NCBI GenBank assembly: GCA_029204225.1
Contig: CM055109.1
Span: 1,438,673-1,502,672, forward strand
DNA: 64,000 nucleotides
Direction of reading: 5' to 3'
From: Diphasiastrum complanatum
Lineage: Eukaryota; Streptophyta; Lycopodiopsida; Lycopodiales; Lycopodiaceae
Shown: piece after piece, positions 48,525 to 59,550 of the stretch
Layout of the letters: every line of letters starts with the position of its first letter
Position numbering within the stretch: the stretch's first letter is position 1
Made by a program: the position numbers and the translations under genes
The notes under the pieces: model-generated
Databases searched by the model: none
Told to the model about the DNA's origin: nothing
Seen by the model: only the letters and a program-made list of their open reading frames with translations

Positions 48525-48941
48525 ATTAGTGTACAATTAATTAGATTTACTATATTTGGTTGTGTTCGGGATGTGACCCACTATTGTCATATCAGTCGGG
48601 CACTGATCTCGTAGACGGCTACTTGGGTTAGCCAGGTAGCACACACGTAGAAAAATTGGCCTATACAGTATACTTTTGAACGGCATTTGCTATACTCAGG
48701 GGCATGTCCTGAGTTTGTCAGCATTTTAGCCCATGTTGGGCCTTTTAGTCAGACATATATTTTTTTAGTGTGTTGACACTTTTCGAGCCCATTCATGTTG
48801 GGGCTTTTGCTATATGTACAAGTTTTTTTGTAATACAGAAAAGGCTTTTGATGTGCCATCTTTGAGAGCTTGTGAGGAGTGTCTATGGTGATTGATTGAT
48901 GTGATCTGCATATTGCACTAGATCCTAATAGGATTTTAGCA
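48525..48941 (+). mobile_element. Probable LTR 3' part next to a primer-binding site
   Basis: The sequence ends in CA directly before TGGTATCAGAGC at 48942. It contains LTR-like promoter/terminator words (agcccatgttgggcc, aagtttttttgtaatac). The left boundary is not determined. Confidence 0.6.
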
Positions 48942-48953
48942 TGGTATCAGAGC
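48942..48953 (+). other. Primer-binding site, orphan LTR element
   Basis: TGGTATCAGAGC, complement of initiator Met-tRNA, after an LTR-like end. The following 1.4 kb (48954-50370) has no recognisable gag or pol, so it is either a non-coding (LARD-like) derivative or a truncated copy. Confidence 0.8.
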
Positions 48954-50420
48954 TACAGGGTATAGCAGGTATGCACAATCTGGTGGAGCTATGGGATAGC
49001 GTCTTTCACCAGGAAAAATAACAACTCAGAGCATCTCAAGAGAGAGGACTCCATACAGGGGGTATCAGCAATCCGAATGGCACGAGACATCAAAGTTCCT
49101 TCGATCGGAGCTTCAGGGAATATCCAAATGATCGTCGTAGGTGGATTCCGGGGAGGATTCATGAAAAAACTTGTAGTTTCAGTGAATTGGGGGGAAATCA
49201 TCAGTGTTGGCTTCATGATTTACTGTGTGGATAGTCGTTTGGCTGCAACGGGGCTTGTAGAGCGTCTGCAAAGTGTAGTGGATGATAGCCATAGCAATTT
49301 ACAAGGATCGATTAGGTGGAAAATGGAGAAAATTTGGGAAATTTCTAGTTTCGTGGGGTGTTGACAGTTTTTTTTGGGAAAATCGGCCTGTTTGCAGCCA
49401 ATATCGCACCAATCAGAGAGCCGTAAATTGCATCGGAATGCCTGACGTAGGGCGACCTCATACTGACAAAGAGTTGCAAGAAGAAATCTCAAAAAGAGAT
49501 TTACAAATGCCCAAGAATCTCATTCCTTCACTAGCTAGGGTTTGTAGGTGAAAAGACATGGATCTTTCATCATAGACAACCAATTTCAGACCTGTAAATG
49601 GCTAGATGGGGGCGCCCTAGCAGTCTGAATAAGCAGCCAGCAGGCCGTAGAGGGCCGCGTGGAGCTGAGGATGCAATGATCAATTCTTCGAGGGAACAGA
49701 GACCCTTGTCCACCATAGTTGGAAGCTTTTGAAGAGAGAGATGAAGGAGACTGTGGAGAGAAGACTCGTGAGGGTTTCGTGCAGCCAGTCAGGTCAGCGG
49801 CCCGAGGTGTTTAGCAATTGGTGGGACCGGGATCAGCGCGTAGGAGGCATTTGAGATGTCAGATCAAACATGCCATAGATCAACAGCCAAGATGGAGTGC
49901 GGGCCTTGGTTGGAGACCTGATTTGGTGACCAATGGTGTAGCAGCAGATCTATAGGTGACAGGTGCTGGTATGACATGATACCATAGTTTGCACAAGCCT
50001 AGTCATGTATTGGACGTATTTGTGTTGGCTTGCATGAATGTGTGCTTGCAAGTTACCTTGTCACGAGAGTCTAGATCTGAGTCGGAGTTTTATGCGGTTG
50101 TGCATTTACTATGTCTGAAACAAAGTAGTCATTTTTTTCGTGCCTCTCTAATCAGATGGATCTAGAGGGCAAAGTTGGGGTGTGTTTCATGGATCTATTC
50201 TAGGTGAGTAGGCGTTAGTATCAGATTTTGATCCAATGGGAAGAGGGTAAACGAAGTATAGGAGTTCTTCTTTTTTTGCTCTTTTTTTTTTTTTTTCAGT
50301 TTCTTTGTGCTTATATAGGCATCCTTGGCTCTAGATCTTCTCCTCAAGAGGTTGATCTTCTCAAGGGAGGTGAATAATGAAAGAAATCGTACCTATGGGT
50401 CTTAATGATCACTTCATGAC
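48954..50420 (+). other. Non-coding region after an orphan PBS
   Basis: GC is somewhat higher than in neighbouring DNA. Small open frames show no recognisable domain. It could be the internal region of a non-autonomous LTR element; no downstream LTR was found. Confidence 0.45.
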
Positions 50421-51159
<739 letters not shown>

Positions 51160-51895
51160 TGTGAAAGATTTCAGATCCTTAAGATCCAATCTACTTGAAT
51201 GATCTTTGGTTAGAAAGAAAAATACACTACCAATCTCACCAATGTAGAAAAATCAGCATCTACACACAAATTGAGATGCAAACACCAATAGAACTTGATC
51301 AAACTTGAATGGAATGATTATGTATTGTTTCTGTCCGTACAAAACCAGCAAGCTACTGTAATTCACACGTGTGGATCCAAAAATAGCAAATATAGCTTAT
51401 TCTACACATAGAATTGCAAGCAATCACCAAAATAGTGCACCAATGGATAGTAGAACCCAAGAAAACCACGTATAAGCATGAAATGAGATAGAGAAGAGAG
51501 AAGATAACTCTCTCCACGATTTACGTCCTTTTATAACAGGTCCAAACCCTATTTGGCCACTTGGCTTTCCCATCAAAATGCTAACCCTACTAATTTTGGA
51601 TCTAGATTCAATGTACCCAACTATTCAGATTGAATCTACTCAAACTCGCATTCTAACTTTCCCACACTTTCAAAAAGTGTTTATTCAAATGAAATTTAGA
51701 CTAATGAACTTTGAAAAGTCAACCTCTAAGTCTAAAACAAGTTTTGGCCTCAATATGTTAGATTTCTTGATGTAGATCTGATCTAAAAGCTATATAATCT
51801 TGTGTAGATTGATAGATTGATCTAATCTAACACCCAATCACACTTGTGGATCTAATTTGGATCCATTCTTGGTCCTTTTGTATTGTACTTTCACA
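51160..51895 (-). mobile_element. 3' LTR of copia element E
   Basis: 736 bp, beginning TGTGAAAG and ending CTTTCACA, a perfect 8-bp terminal inverted repeat with TG...CA ends. Its inner edge overlaps the last codon of the RNase H frame. Confidence 0.82.
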
Positions 51896-52394
51896 GTGAA
51901 ATCCTATGCTTCATGAACAAGTCTTTTCCCAATGGTTTGGTGAAGATATCAGCTACACATTCCCTTGAAGACACATGTTGAAGCTCCACCTCCTTTGCAA
52001 TGACTTGCTCCCTCACAAAATGATATTGTATCTCAATATGCTTGCTCCTAGCATGAATGATAGGATTGGATGCCATGCTTTGGGCTGATTGATTGTCACA
52101 AAAGATGATTGGGCTCTCTGAAAAATCCAGCAACTGAAGATCCTTGATCATCCTCTTGATCCATACCATCTCCTTTGTGCAATGTGTAAGAGCTTTGTAC
52201 TCGGCCTCAGTAGATGACGATGAGATAGTGGCTTGTTTCTTTGACATCCATGATATAGCTCCATCACCTATGAAAATACAATAAGCACTAATGGATTTCC
52301 TATCCATTACATCTCCAGCATAGTCCGAATCTGAAAATCCAAAAAAGATTAGGTGACGATCCCTCATACAATATGCCAAAATCATGAGTTCCAA
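51891..52394 (-). pseudogene. Copia element E RNase H
   Basis: Nearly complete RNase H: FSDSDYAGD (catalytic Asp), GAISWMSKKQATISSSSTEAEY (catalytic Glu), FCDNQSAQSM, HIEIQYHFVREQV and DIFTKPLGKDLF. Intact over about 160 residues and ends at the LTR. It overlaps the frame upstream (52300-52629), so a frame change separates it from RT. Confidence 0.93.
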
Positions 52395-53740
52395 TGATGT
52401 ACCTCAAAACTCGCTTTTCTAGCTTCCAATGCTCCTCACTAGGATCTTGCATAAGTTGACTCAATCTTCCAACACAATAGCTTAGATCAGGTCTAGTAAT
52501 GGTTAGATAGATGAGTGAACCAACTAGCTTCCTATAGAGAGTAATGTCCTCGAAGGATCTTTCATTACCTCTTATAATTAGCTTTACATGAGACTCTATA
52601 TGTGTATCAATAGCTTTTGTATCTACCATATGAAATCTTTCTAGAATAGAATTAGCATACTTCTCTTGACGAATGAAAGTAGATTGAGAAGATCTAATGA
52701 TTCTATTCCTAAAATGTAATGCAAATTACCAAGATCATGCACCTCAAACTCCTTCTTAAGAGCATTCTTGATATCCTCCACATCTTGATTGTCTCCACCA
52801 CTCAAGATAATATCATCCACATAGATTAGCAAGATGGTAACATCATTTCCAGCAAACCTATAATAAAGTGAATGATCATACTCACTCATAACAAAGCCTT
52901 GAGAGAGTAAAAAAGTGTTAAGCTTAGCATACCAACTCCTTGGTGCTTGCTTAAGGCCATACAAACTCTTTTGTAGAAGACACACATGATTTGGCTTTGT
53001 TGGTGAAATGTAGCTCTTGGGTTGCTCCATGTACACTTCCTCCTCAAGATCACCATTCAATAATGCATTTGAAATGTCCATTTGCCATAGATCCCATCTA
53101 TAAAGTGTAGCAAGTGAAATGATGACTCGAATGCTTACCATCTTTGCCACGGTTGCAAAGGTCTCATCATAGTCAATTCCTTGTTGTTGAGCATATCCTT
53201 TAGCCACTAACTTTTCCTTGTACTTGTTGATAGATCCATTTTGGTTTGTCTTCACCTTGAAGATCCATTTGCATCCAATAGATTTCTTGTCCTTAGGCAA
53301 CTCCACCAATCTCCATGTTCCATTCTTCATAAGAGCTTGATACTCGCGATCCATTGCTTGGATCCACTCCTCTTCTTTCCTCGCTTGATCTACATTTGTA
53401 GGCTCATCCAAAGAGGTTAGGAAAGCAATATAATTTTCAGAAACTACTTGCTTACACTTTTGCAGGCTCATCCAAAGAGGTTAGGAAAGCAACATAATTT
53501 TCGTAAACTACTTGCTTATCCTTTTGATCATATGTGAGCTTTGAAGGTACTTGTCTTTCTCTTGATGTTCTCCTTGGCTTTTGACTTGATGAAGGTCCAT
53601 CATCACCACCATCCAAAGTAAGATCCTTCTCATCAACATCAAGAATGCTAGATCCATCCACTCTACCATCAATCATGCTTGAAGACACCTTTGGAATGTT
53701 TTCCTCATCAAAAATGACATCTCTACCAACAACCACTTTG
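52300..53740 (-). pseudogene. Copia element E reverse transcriptase
   Basis: [54 protein letters not shown] and the intact catalytic ILLIYVDDIIL box (about 52830) are in one open frame, 53471-52641. A frame change at about 52690 then leads to the connection domain (TLYRKLVGSLIYLT, 52530). Upstream, a 64-bp duplication (53401-53528) shifts the frame between the integrase hinge and RT. Confidence 0.93.
53401..53528. repeat. 64-bp tandem duplication in copia RT
   Basis: Two copies of ggctcatccaaagaggttag followed by gaaagcaa, at 53401 and 53465. The 64-bp period is not a multiple of three, so it creates the frame break seen there. Confidence 0.9.
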
Positions 53741-54592
53741 TTAGTAGAAGGAATGTAAACCTTGTAGGCTTTCTCACCTCACTATATCCAACAAAAATAC
53801 CTCTTCTTGAAGATGGATCCTCCTTGGTCCTATCATCAAGAGTAATGTTGACATAGCATGTGCATCCAAAGGTTCTTAGAAAGTTGACACTCAGCCTCCT
53901 CTTGAATAGCATCTCAAAAGGTGTCCTTCCATCCAAAATAGCACTCGGCCACCTATTGCACAAGAAATTAGCACACAACAAAGCTTGATCCCAAAATGGT
54001 TTGTCAAGATTAGCACTTAACCTCATAGCTTTAGCACTTTCACATAAAGTCCTATTCTTCCTTTCAGCCACTCCATTTTGTTGTGGGGTCCTTGATGTTG
54101 TATACTCTCTCTTGATCCCATGCTCATACAAAAGGCCTTGAACTTGCTAGATATGTACTCACCACCATTGTCACCTCTCAAGCACTCGATCTTTGTGGAA
54201 AATTGGTTCTCCCTTGCATTCTTGAACTTGACAAAGACATCATACACTTCATCCTTGCTCTTTTATAGATAGATCCAACAAAATCTACTAAAATCATCAA
54301 TGAATGTTACATACATCTTAGCTCCACTATTGCTGATTGTAGTAAATCCATGAATATCCGATTGTACAAGTTGAAAAGGCTTTGTAGATCTAGAAATAGA
54401 TCTAGTATAAGGTAGTCTATGTGACTTAGACAAAGCACAAGACTCACAAACATGCTTGTCATTACTTAAGGAACTTGGAAGACCAATCACAACCTTCTTC
54501 CTTGCCATTACCTCCAATGACTCGAAGTTGAGGTGTCCCATCCTTTTGTGCCAAACCTCTTGAATAGAAATTTGCTCCCTTGCAACACATCC
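53740..54592 (-). pseudogene. Copia element E integrase
   Basis: The zinc region has HKRMGH and CESCALSKSHR (54545-54420). Catalytic triad contexts are QSDIHG (54370), RGDNGGEY (54180) and NGVAERKNRT (54080). The C-terminal part has FGCTCYVNI and RRGIFVGYS. Frame changes occur at about 54260 and 54130. Confidence 0.92.
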
Positions 54593-55336
54593 TGTGAAGA
54601 ATTGAAAAAGATTATCTATGTTAGATATAGGGGTCTTATGTTTTTTACATCAAGCATCTAGGTGTAGGATGTTGATAGGAATAAATTTGGCATAGATGGC
54701 AAATTATGCATTTCCACTTGTAATGCCACTATTGAGCCAAAATAGAGTAAGAGGCTAAACACGTGCCAATTAGAGTGTAGACAAGTGTAAAGCTTTTTTT
54801 TGATGAATTCCAAGAGGTCCAATAGGATTTAGAGGTGGAACCTTGTGAGGTCCAATAGGAAATTGAGGTGTGCTTGAATATAGTCGAATAGAATTAAGAG
54901 GTGCATGGATCAATGATCCAATAGGATCAAGAGGTGACAAAATATGGTCCAATCATAGTTAAGCATAGTGGTAGCTCGTGGATCTACTAGTATCATTGTA
55001 CTCCTCATTTTGGATTCAAAATTGATTTGATGATTTCATGGATTTTGTGAGTTATTGGATTTCTAGCTTTCTCTCTCTACTTGAGAGCTCATAATACTTT
55101 TTCTCTCTCTACCCGAGGAGAGCAGCTTGTTTTTACTTAGATTATTTTTTGAATACTTCCCACACATGTGAGTGAGAGTTGGAAGTGATTGAATGCATGT
55201 AGTAGTGTGTTTTTGCCATAGATTCAAAGATAGATCTTGAATCTCAATCTAGTCTTGATCTTGGTGCATCTACACACCTTAGGAGATCACAAGTACATGT
55301 AGTGGACAGTCCACAAGTGTGAAATTCAACACATCC
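54588..55336. mobile_element. Solo LTR inserted in copia element E
   Basis: LTR 54593-55331 (739 bp), TGTGAAGAATTG...AAATTCAACA, flanked by the 5-bp duplication CATCC (54588-54592 and 55332-55336). With the LTR and one CATCC ignored, the pol frame reads continuously through the junction. No internal region or partner LTR is present, so this is the usual product of LTR-LTR recombination. It contains repeated ccaatagga and aagaggtg words. Confidence 0.9.
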
Positions 55337-56190
55337 AACTTGGTTAGCAATAACACAAGCATCAAGTTTGAACAACTTCCCTTGCCTTTTACCTTTTCCA
55401 ATCAAGACATCCTTCCTTTTGATCAAACAAGCATCTCCATCAAACTCCACCTTGAGGCCCTTACTTAGCATTTGACTCACACTAAGCAAATTCTTGGTAA
55501 TAGATGGAATAAACAAGACATCCTCCAAATGAACATTCCTATTTGTAGAGAGAGAAATAAGAATTGTGCCAATCCCTTTGATTGCACACTCACCATCATT
55601 GGCCGTGTAGATCACCCTCTTGTCATCTCCATATGCCAACAAAGAAGTGAAGTACTCTTTGTGAAAGGTCATGTGTGAACTTGCTCCACTATCAATCCAC
55701 CAAGGATCTAGATTTCCATCATTAGCAAGCATACATGAAGACATCACAAAAGCATCATCATTTGCATCTTGAACATCCAAACCATCCTCATCAAGAGTAA
55801 GATTACCTTGCTTGTCTCCTTGATCTCTCTTCTTCTTGTAGCACTCACTTGCAAAGTGTCCTTTGATGCCCCAATAGAAGCACACGAGCTTTGATCTATC
55901 CTTCTTTTTGCCACTTGAAGAAGCATCCACTTGATCTTGTCCTTTAGACCACTTACTTTTGGTTTTTCCCTTGAATTTGCCCTTTGTGAAGATAGCATCC
56001 TCTTGAAGTGTTGATGTAGATCTACCTCTTGCTTGAATCCTATATTCCTCATTGATCAAGATCTCTTGAAGATCCATCAAACTTGGCAAAGTCTTTTGAA
56101 TAGCAATACTTTGAACAATGTTAGCATGAGCATCCAACAAGCCATTAAGAATCACTTGAATAAGCCCTCCTTCCTTAATGCTTTTGCCCG
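55337..56190 (-). pseudogene. Copia element E gag (3' part) and protease
   Basis: Gag tail QSIAIQKTLPSLMDLQEILI, then a knuckle CFYWGIKGHFASEC, in which the second Cys is Trp. The protease site is WWIDSGASSHMT (about 55700), then NLLSVSQMLSKGLKVEF and the start of the pre-integrase region. One open frame of about 300 residues. The gag N-terminal half is absent. Confidence 0.93.
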
Positions 56191-56880
56191 AAGAGACCCA
56201 AAAATATTGAAAATGAATATGACAGATGGTTGAGATGAGAAAATCGATGTACCATTAATGTATATGCACTGTCAAACCACGGTTAACAGGGTTAACCAAA
56301 GTTAATTTGTGGCGCCAAATAGATCATTGTTTCAAATTTTTGCCAACACTTTTTCTCAGATTCATGGCTTTTTGTATACGCAAATTATCAGATTCATAGT
56401 TTATTGTTTTAGATTTTTGCATGCAAATTACAAATGGCACCATCAAGCCATGCTCCTTAATCGACTCCGTGCTTCTATTCAACGTGACATATGATAATCG
56501 ATGAGTGCCAAGAAAATATTCAAAAAACTCTTGGGTTTTGATGCATCCATCATCAAGAGGAGCATTTCGAAAAAAGAAACAGTCAAAACTATCATTTCGA
56601 TCTTATTGGAAGGCCGGAATTTTGGATTTCAGAACATCATCAAGAGGAAAATCTATTAAAACAATCCAACTTATGGAAGAACATTGAGATTCACTATCAG
56701 CAAATATATGCCAATTATCATGTCTTTTTATCATTATAGAAAAATTGAATTCTAGTATTAGACTATGGACACAACTTTATTGTAAGAATCTATTGTGATA
56801 TCAACAAAAAAAATCCATAAACAGATTGTTTACATGTAAAATGATTGTACCTTTTTTTTTATGTCTCTCTATTTAAAAAT
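56191..56880. other. Anonymous DNA at the truncated end of element E
   Basis: No gene recognised. A segment containing tcatcaagagga is repeated near 56550 and 56635. Confidence 0.45.
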
Positions 56881-56886
56881 AGATCT

Positions 56887-58095
56887 CTATTCAATCAGTT
56901 TTTCTATATTTTCTATATTAGTATTAGGAACTGATAAGGCAACAACTCCTTCTATAATCTCATCCTCCTCTGGTTCAGGAAGGGCCTCAATGCCTTTTAA
57001 GACAAGAGGAATATCTGCTATAAAATTGCCTTCCTCTGTATTAGGAAGGACTTTTATTCTTTTTTTATCATATAAAATAAGATCTACATCCTGAGCAATC
57101 TGAAAGGCTGTTAAGACAGAAGCAACGCTTACACCGTACTGGGCATAGGTTTTGATCAACTCTTGCCGAAATCTATATACATCATCAGGAGTATACGGCT
57201 CCAGAGTGAACTGTCATCACAAAATACGAGAATCAGCAAATTACAAAAAATGATAGTAAAAAAATATGAATCAGAATGAAATGAACTACAAATGAACTAA
57301 ATATTACCTTTTCAATATCTACATCCACTTGTAAATTATACCATTCAAAAAATAACTTCGTATTGTACAAGACGAAGCATGCACAACTAAAAGCATCTTT
57401 TTGCTGTACACACTGCATATATAGAACAAAAATTAATAATCTTATGATAGAAATTTTATCTATGCTATGATGATACATTTGAATTAAAAAAGAAATACAT
57501 ACATATCAGAGATAAATTGAATATACCTTGAGAGATTCAATGGTTATCTCTCCAATTGAAGTTGTCGGTGTCAGTAGTTTCCGAACGGCATCATGAAGTA
57601 GAGAATCAAATTCTCTATGTGTATTTGTAGCTGAGTTTAATTTTACACATAGAAAATTTGATACTCCCTCATTTATCTTTACAAAAAGAATGTTCAAGCT
57701 CCAATGCCGACTACAACAACCAAAATACAAATATGGATAAATTCATATTTATGAAAAAATTCCGTACTTATTAAAGCAATGAAGCATGCAACAATCCATA
57801 TTAAAGCAACAAAAACAAAAGAACAATCCTTACTCATTTTCATATGGAATCAAATAGAGTTTCGCCATAGGACTGCGCTCGATAAAATAGACAACCTTCT
57901 CAAAATTGACTTCTTTTGCCTTTACCGCTCCCATGAAAAATGGACTAACAACAAAAACTGTACCATGAGAATCGAAACTAATACTATTCTGCAAAAAAGA
58001 AACTCCGGCCTCTACTATTACATCTGAAATTTTTGAGGTCTTATCTTTTAGCTCGGCACAAAATCTGGGACCTAATCTAAAGCTTGTAAGTGTAT
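56887..58095 (-). CDS. Ulp1/SENP-like (peptidase C48) protease, C-terminal exons
   Basis: Four exons join in phase: about 58095-57834, 57710-57527, 57412-57308 and 57210-56887. The first contains FVVSPFFMGAV, then AKLYLIPYEN. Exon 2 starts at RHWSLNILFV, the His-Trp of C48 proteases. Exon 3 begins CVQQKDAFSCACFVLYNTK, matching the QQ-x-D-x-FSC-G-FVLY site with the catalytic Cys. The last exon is acidic (LPEPEEDEIIEG). C48 enzymes cleave SUMO and are also common cargo of plant MULE and CACTA elements. The catalytic Asp position (usually L-D-S) reads KLNS, an Asn. The start is not found: upstream a basic stretch (RRKRKQFVPKK, about 58240) may be coding, but a stop at about 58278 intervenes. Confidence 0.72.
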
Positions 58096-58297
58096 CTAGA
58101 AGAAAAAAATCAAAAAAGTTGCTAACTCAGAGCTCAGGAAGACACATGGTCTCTTAGCCGGGATACGTCTAGGAGGAAGGGAAGCAACTGGCCTTCGAGA
58201 TCCAACCTTCTTGGGGACAAACTGCTTTCTCTTCCTCCTAGAGGTAGTAGGCACATTGGTTCTATCCAGAGGCGGTCATCTGGAAGTGCTGGCATTA

Positions 58298-58681
58298 TCA
58301 ACAGGTAGACCAGAATATGTCCCGAAGCCCCCTTTTGAGAATGACGAAATCCTTTGGCATGATGGTGACACACTTACCATGCACTGCCAAAAGACAAGTA
58401 TCCTCAAAAAACTGGGACACAAAATTTTTTGTAGCACCCTGTAAGGCCTGCATGGCTGTCACGGCAAAATGAACATTCAGTCCAAGTGACAGAGTGACAT
58501 TCCCAACAGATCGGCCGAAAGGAGCTCTAGGGATCAACAATTCAAGTGATTTCTGGAGTTTTCTGATCTCCCTTAGCCAGACCTGCTTCCTGCCTCGCCT
58601 ACGGCCAATACTAGGAGGAACACGAGAATGGGATGGTTGTACAGTGGTTATGGCACGGGCAGTAGATTTGGTCCTGGCCAT
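58298..58681 (-). CDS. Divergent histone H3-like protein (127 residues)
   Basis: The ATG at 58681 starts MARTKSTAR, as in H3, but the residue equivalent to H3 Lys9 is Ala. The tail before the fold is about 13 residues shorter than in H3 and lacks the Lys27/Lys36 context. The fold aligns without gaps: LREIRKLQKSLELLIPRAPF (alpha-N/alpha-1), AVTAMQALQGATKNFV (alpha-2), FFEDTCLLAVHGKCVTIMPKDF (alpha-2 end, loop 2, alpha-3). It ends DIFWSTC. LLIP and a near-terminal Trp recall centromeric CENH3, but loop 1 has H3 length, without the CENH3 extension. Single exon, no stop. It is immediately upstream of the Ulp1-like gene on the same strand and downstream of a CACGTG-rich promoter region. Divergent functional variant, captured gene or early pseudogene. 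Confidence 0.75.
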   Translation of the reverse strand: MARTKSTARAITTVQPSHSRVPPSIGRRRGRKQVWLREIRKLQKSLELLIPRAPFGRSVGNVTLSLGLNVHFAVTAMQALQGATKNFVSQFFEDTCLLAVHGKCVTIMPKDFVILKRGLRDIFWSTC

Positions 58682-59290
58682 CATTCTCAGAAAAAAAAGA
58701 TTTACAAAAAAAAGTCTGAACAAAAGAAAAGTGGTTGAAAACAAAAAAAATTGTGATAAAACGGCACTAGAGATCGATACCAGAACTGAATATCGATTTC
58801 GAGCACAAAATCTATACAGATTATTTTATGAAAAGAGATGCGCGCTCGAAAGCGATATTGCACAACCAGCGGTATCGGACTCGAGCGCACTGTGAGAGGG
58901 TAGAAGTTTGAACGGTGAAAGAGCGCGCTTGAGAGCGATATCAAGAGCTAAAAGCAAAAATTTTGCAAAAAAAATTAAAAATTCTGAGGACTTATACATA
59001 CGAACTTTTGCACGTGTGAAAAGACGGCAAAGACACGTGTCATTAGATTATTGGGCCACGTGGAATGTCCGTACTGACAATGATGATCCAATTATGAGGC
59101 CACATGGGCTGAGACACGTGCGCGAATCCGTTCTCGACGCGTGTCATTTTCGCACGTGACAGATGTCAGATCAATCATTCTTGGTACGACGCATTTATTT
59201 CGACCAATCAGAAGTCGACACGTGTTCCTTCACCACTCCTCCACACGTGCAAATTTTTTTTATAAATAGATCTTTTTCGGTTTGGATTTT
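58682..59290. promoter_or_regulatory. Bidirectional promoter-like region with seven CACGTG hexamers
   Basis: Perfect CACGTG at 59011, 59034, 59057, 59115, 59153, 59219 and 59244. A CCAAT lies at 59204-59208 and a plus-strand TATAAATA at 59261-59268. The H3-like ORF runs leftward from 58681, and an open region runs rightward from about 59290. CACGTG is the plant G-box bound by bZIP and bHLH factors. Confidence 0.65.
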
Positions 59291-59550
59291 CATGCAAATT
59301 GACGATTGCTTTGCCGGATATCGATTTCAAGCGCACCGCTTGCTCTCATTACCCTTCGTTGACTATTTTGCACTTGGATCCGATACTACATCTTCTGATA
59401 TTGCATTCAAGTGCGCTTCACATCTCTTTTCTTTTTTGCTCTGTGTTCTTGCACTCGGATCCGATACTCCAACTTGAAATATCTCTCTCGAACGCATGTT
59501 ACCTTGACGTGCTTGTCTGACTTGCGGTTTACGCTTGAGAGCGATATTTG
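58790..59550. repeat. Dispersed GAGAGCGATAT-type motif, both orientations
   Basis: Imperfect copies of GCGCTTGAGAGCGATATC occur near 58792 (inverted), 58845, 58924, 59316 (inverted), 59396 (inverted), 59478 and 59529. A related ggatccgatact pair lies near 59377 and 59458. Confidence 0.6.

Larger units (their letters stand above)
51160..56190 (-). mobile_element. Ty1/copia element E, 5'-truncated, interrupted by a solo LTR
   Basis: A 3' LTR (51160-51895) is followed, reading the minus strand from the right, by gag (about 56190-55700), protease and pre-integrase, integrase (54592-53740), RT (53740-52300) and RNase H (52394-51893). The 5' LTR, primer-binding site and first part of gag are missing: homology starts abruptly at about 56190. 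A 739-bp solo LTR (54593-55331) interrupts the pre-integrase region. Frame changes are few compared with elements A and C, suggesting it is younger. Confidence 0.9.
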
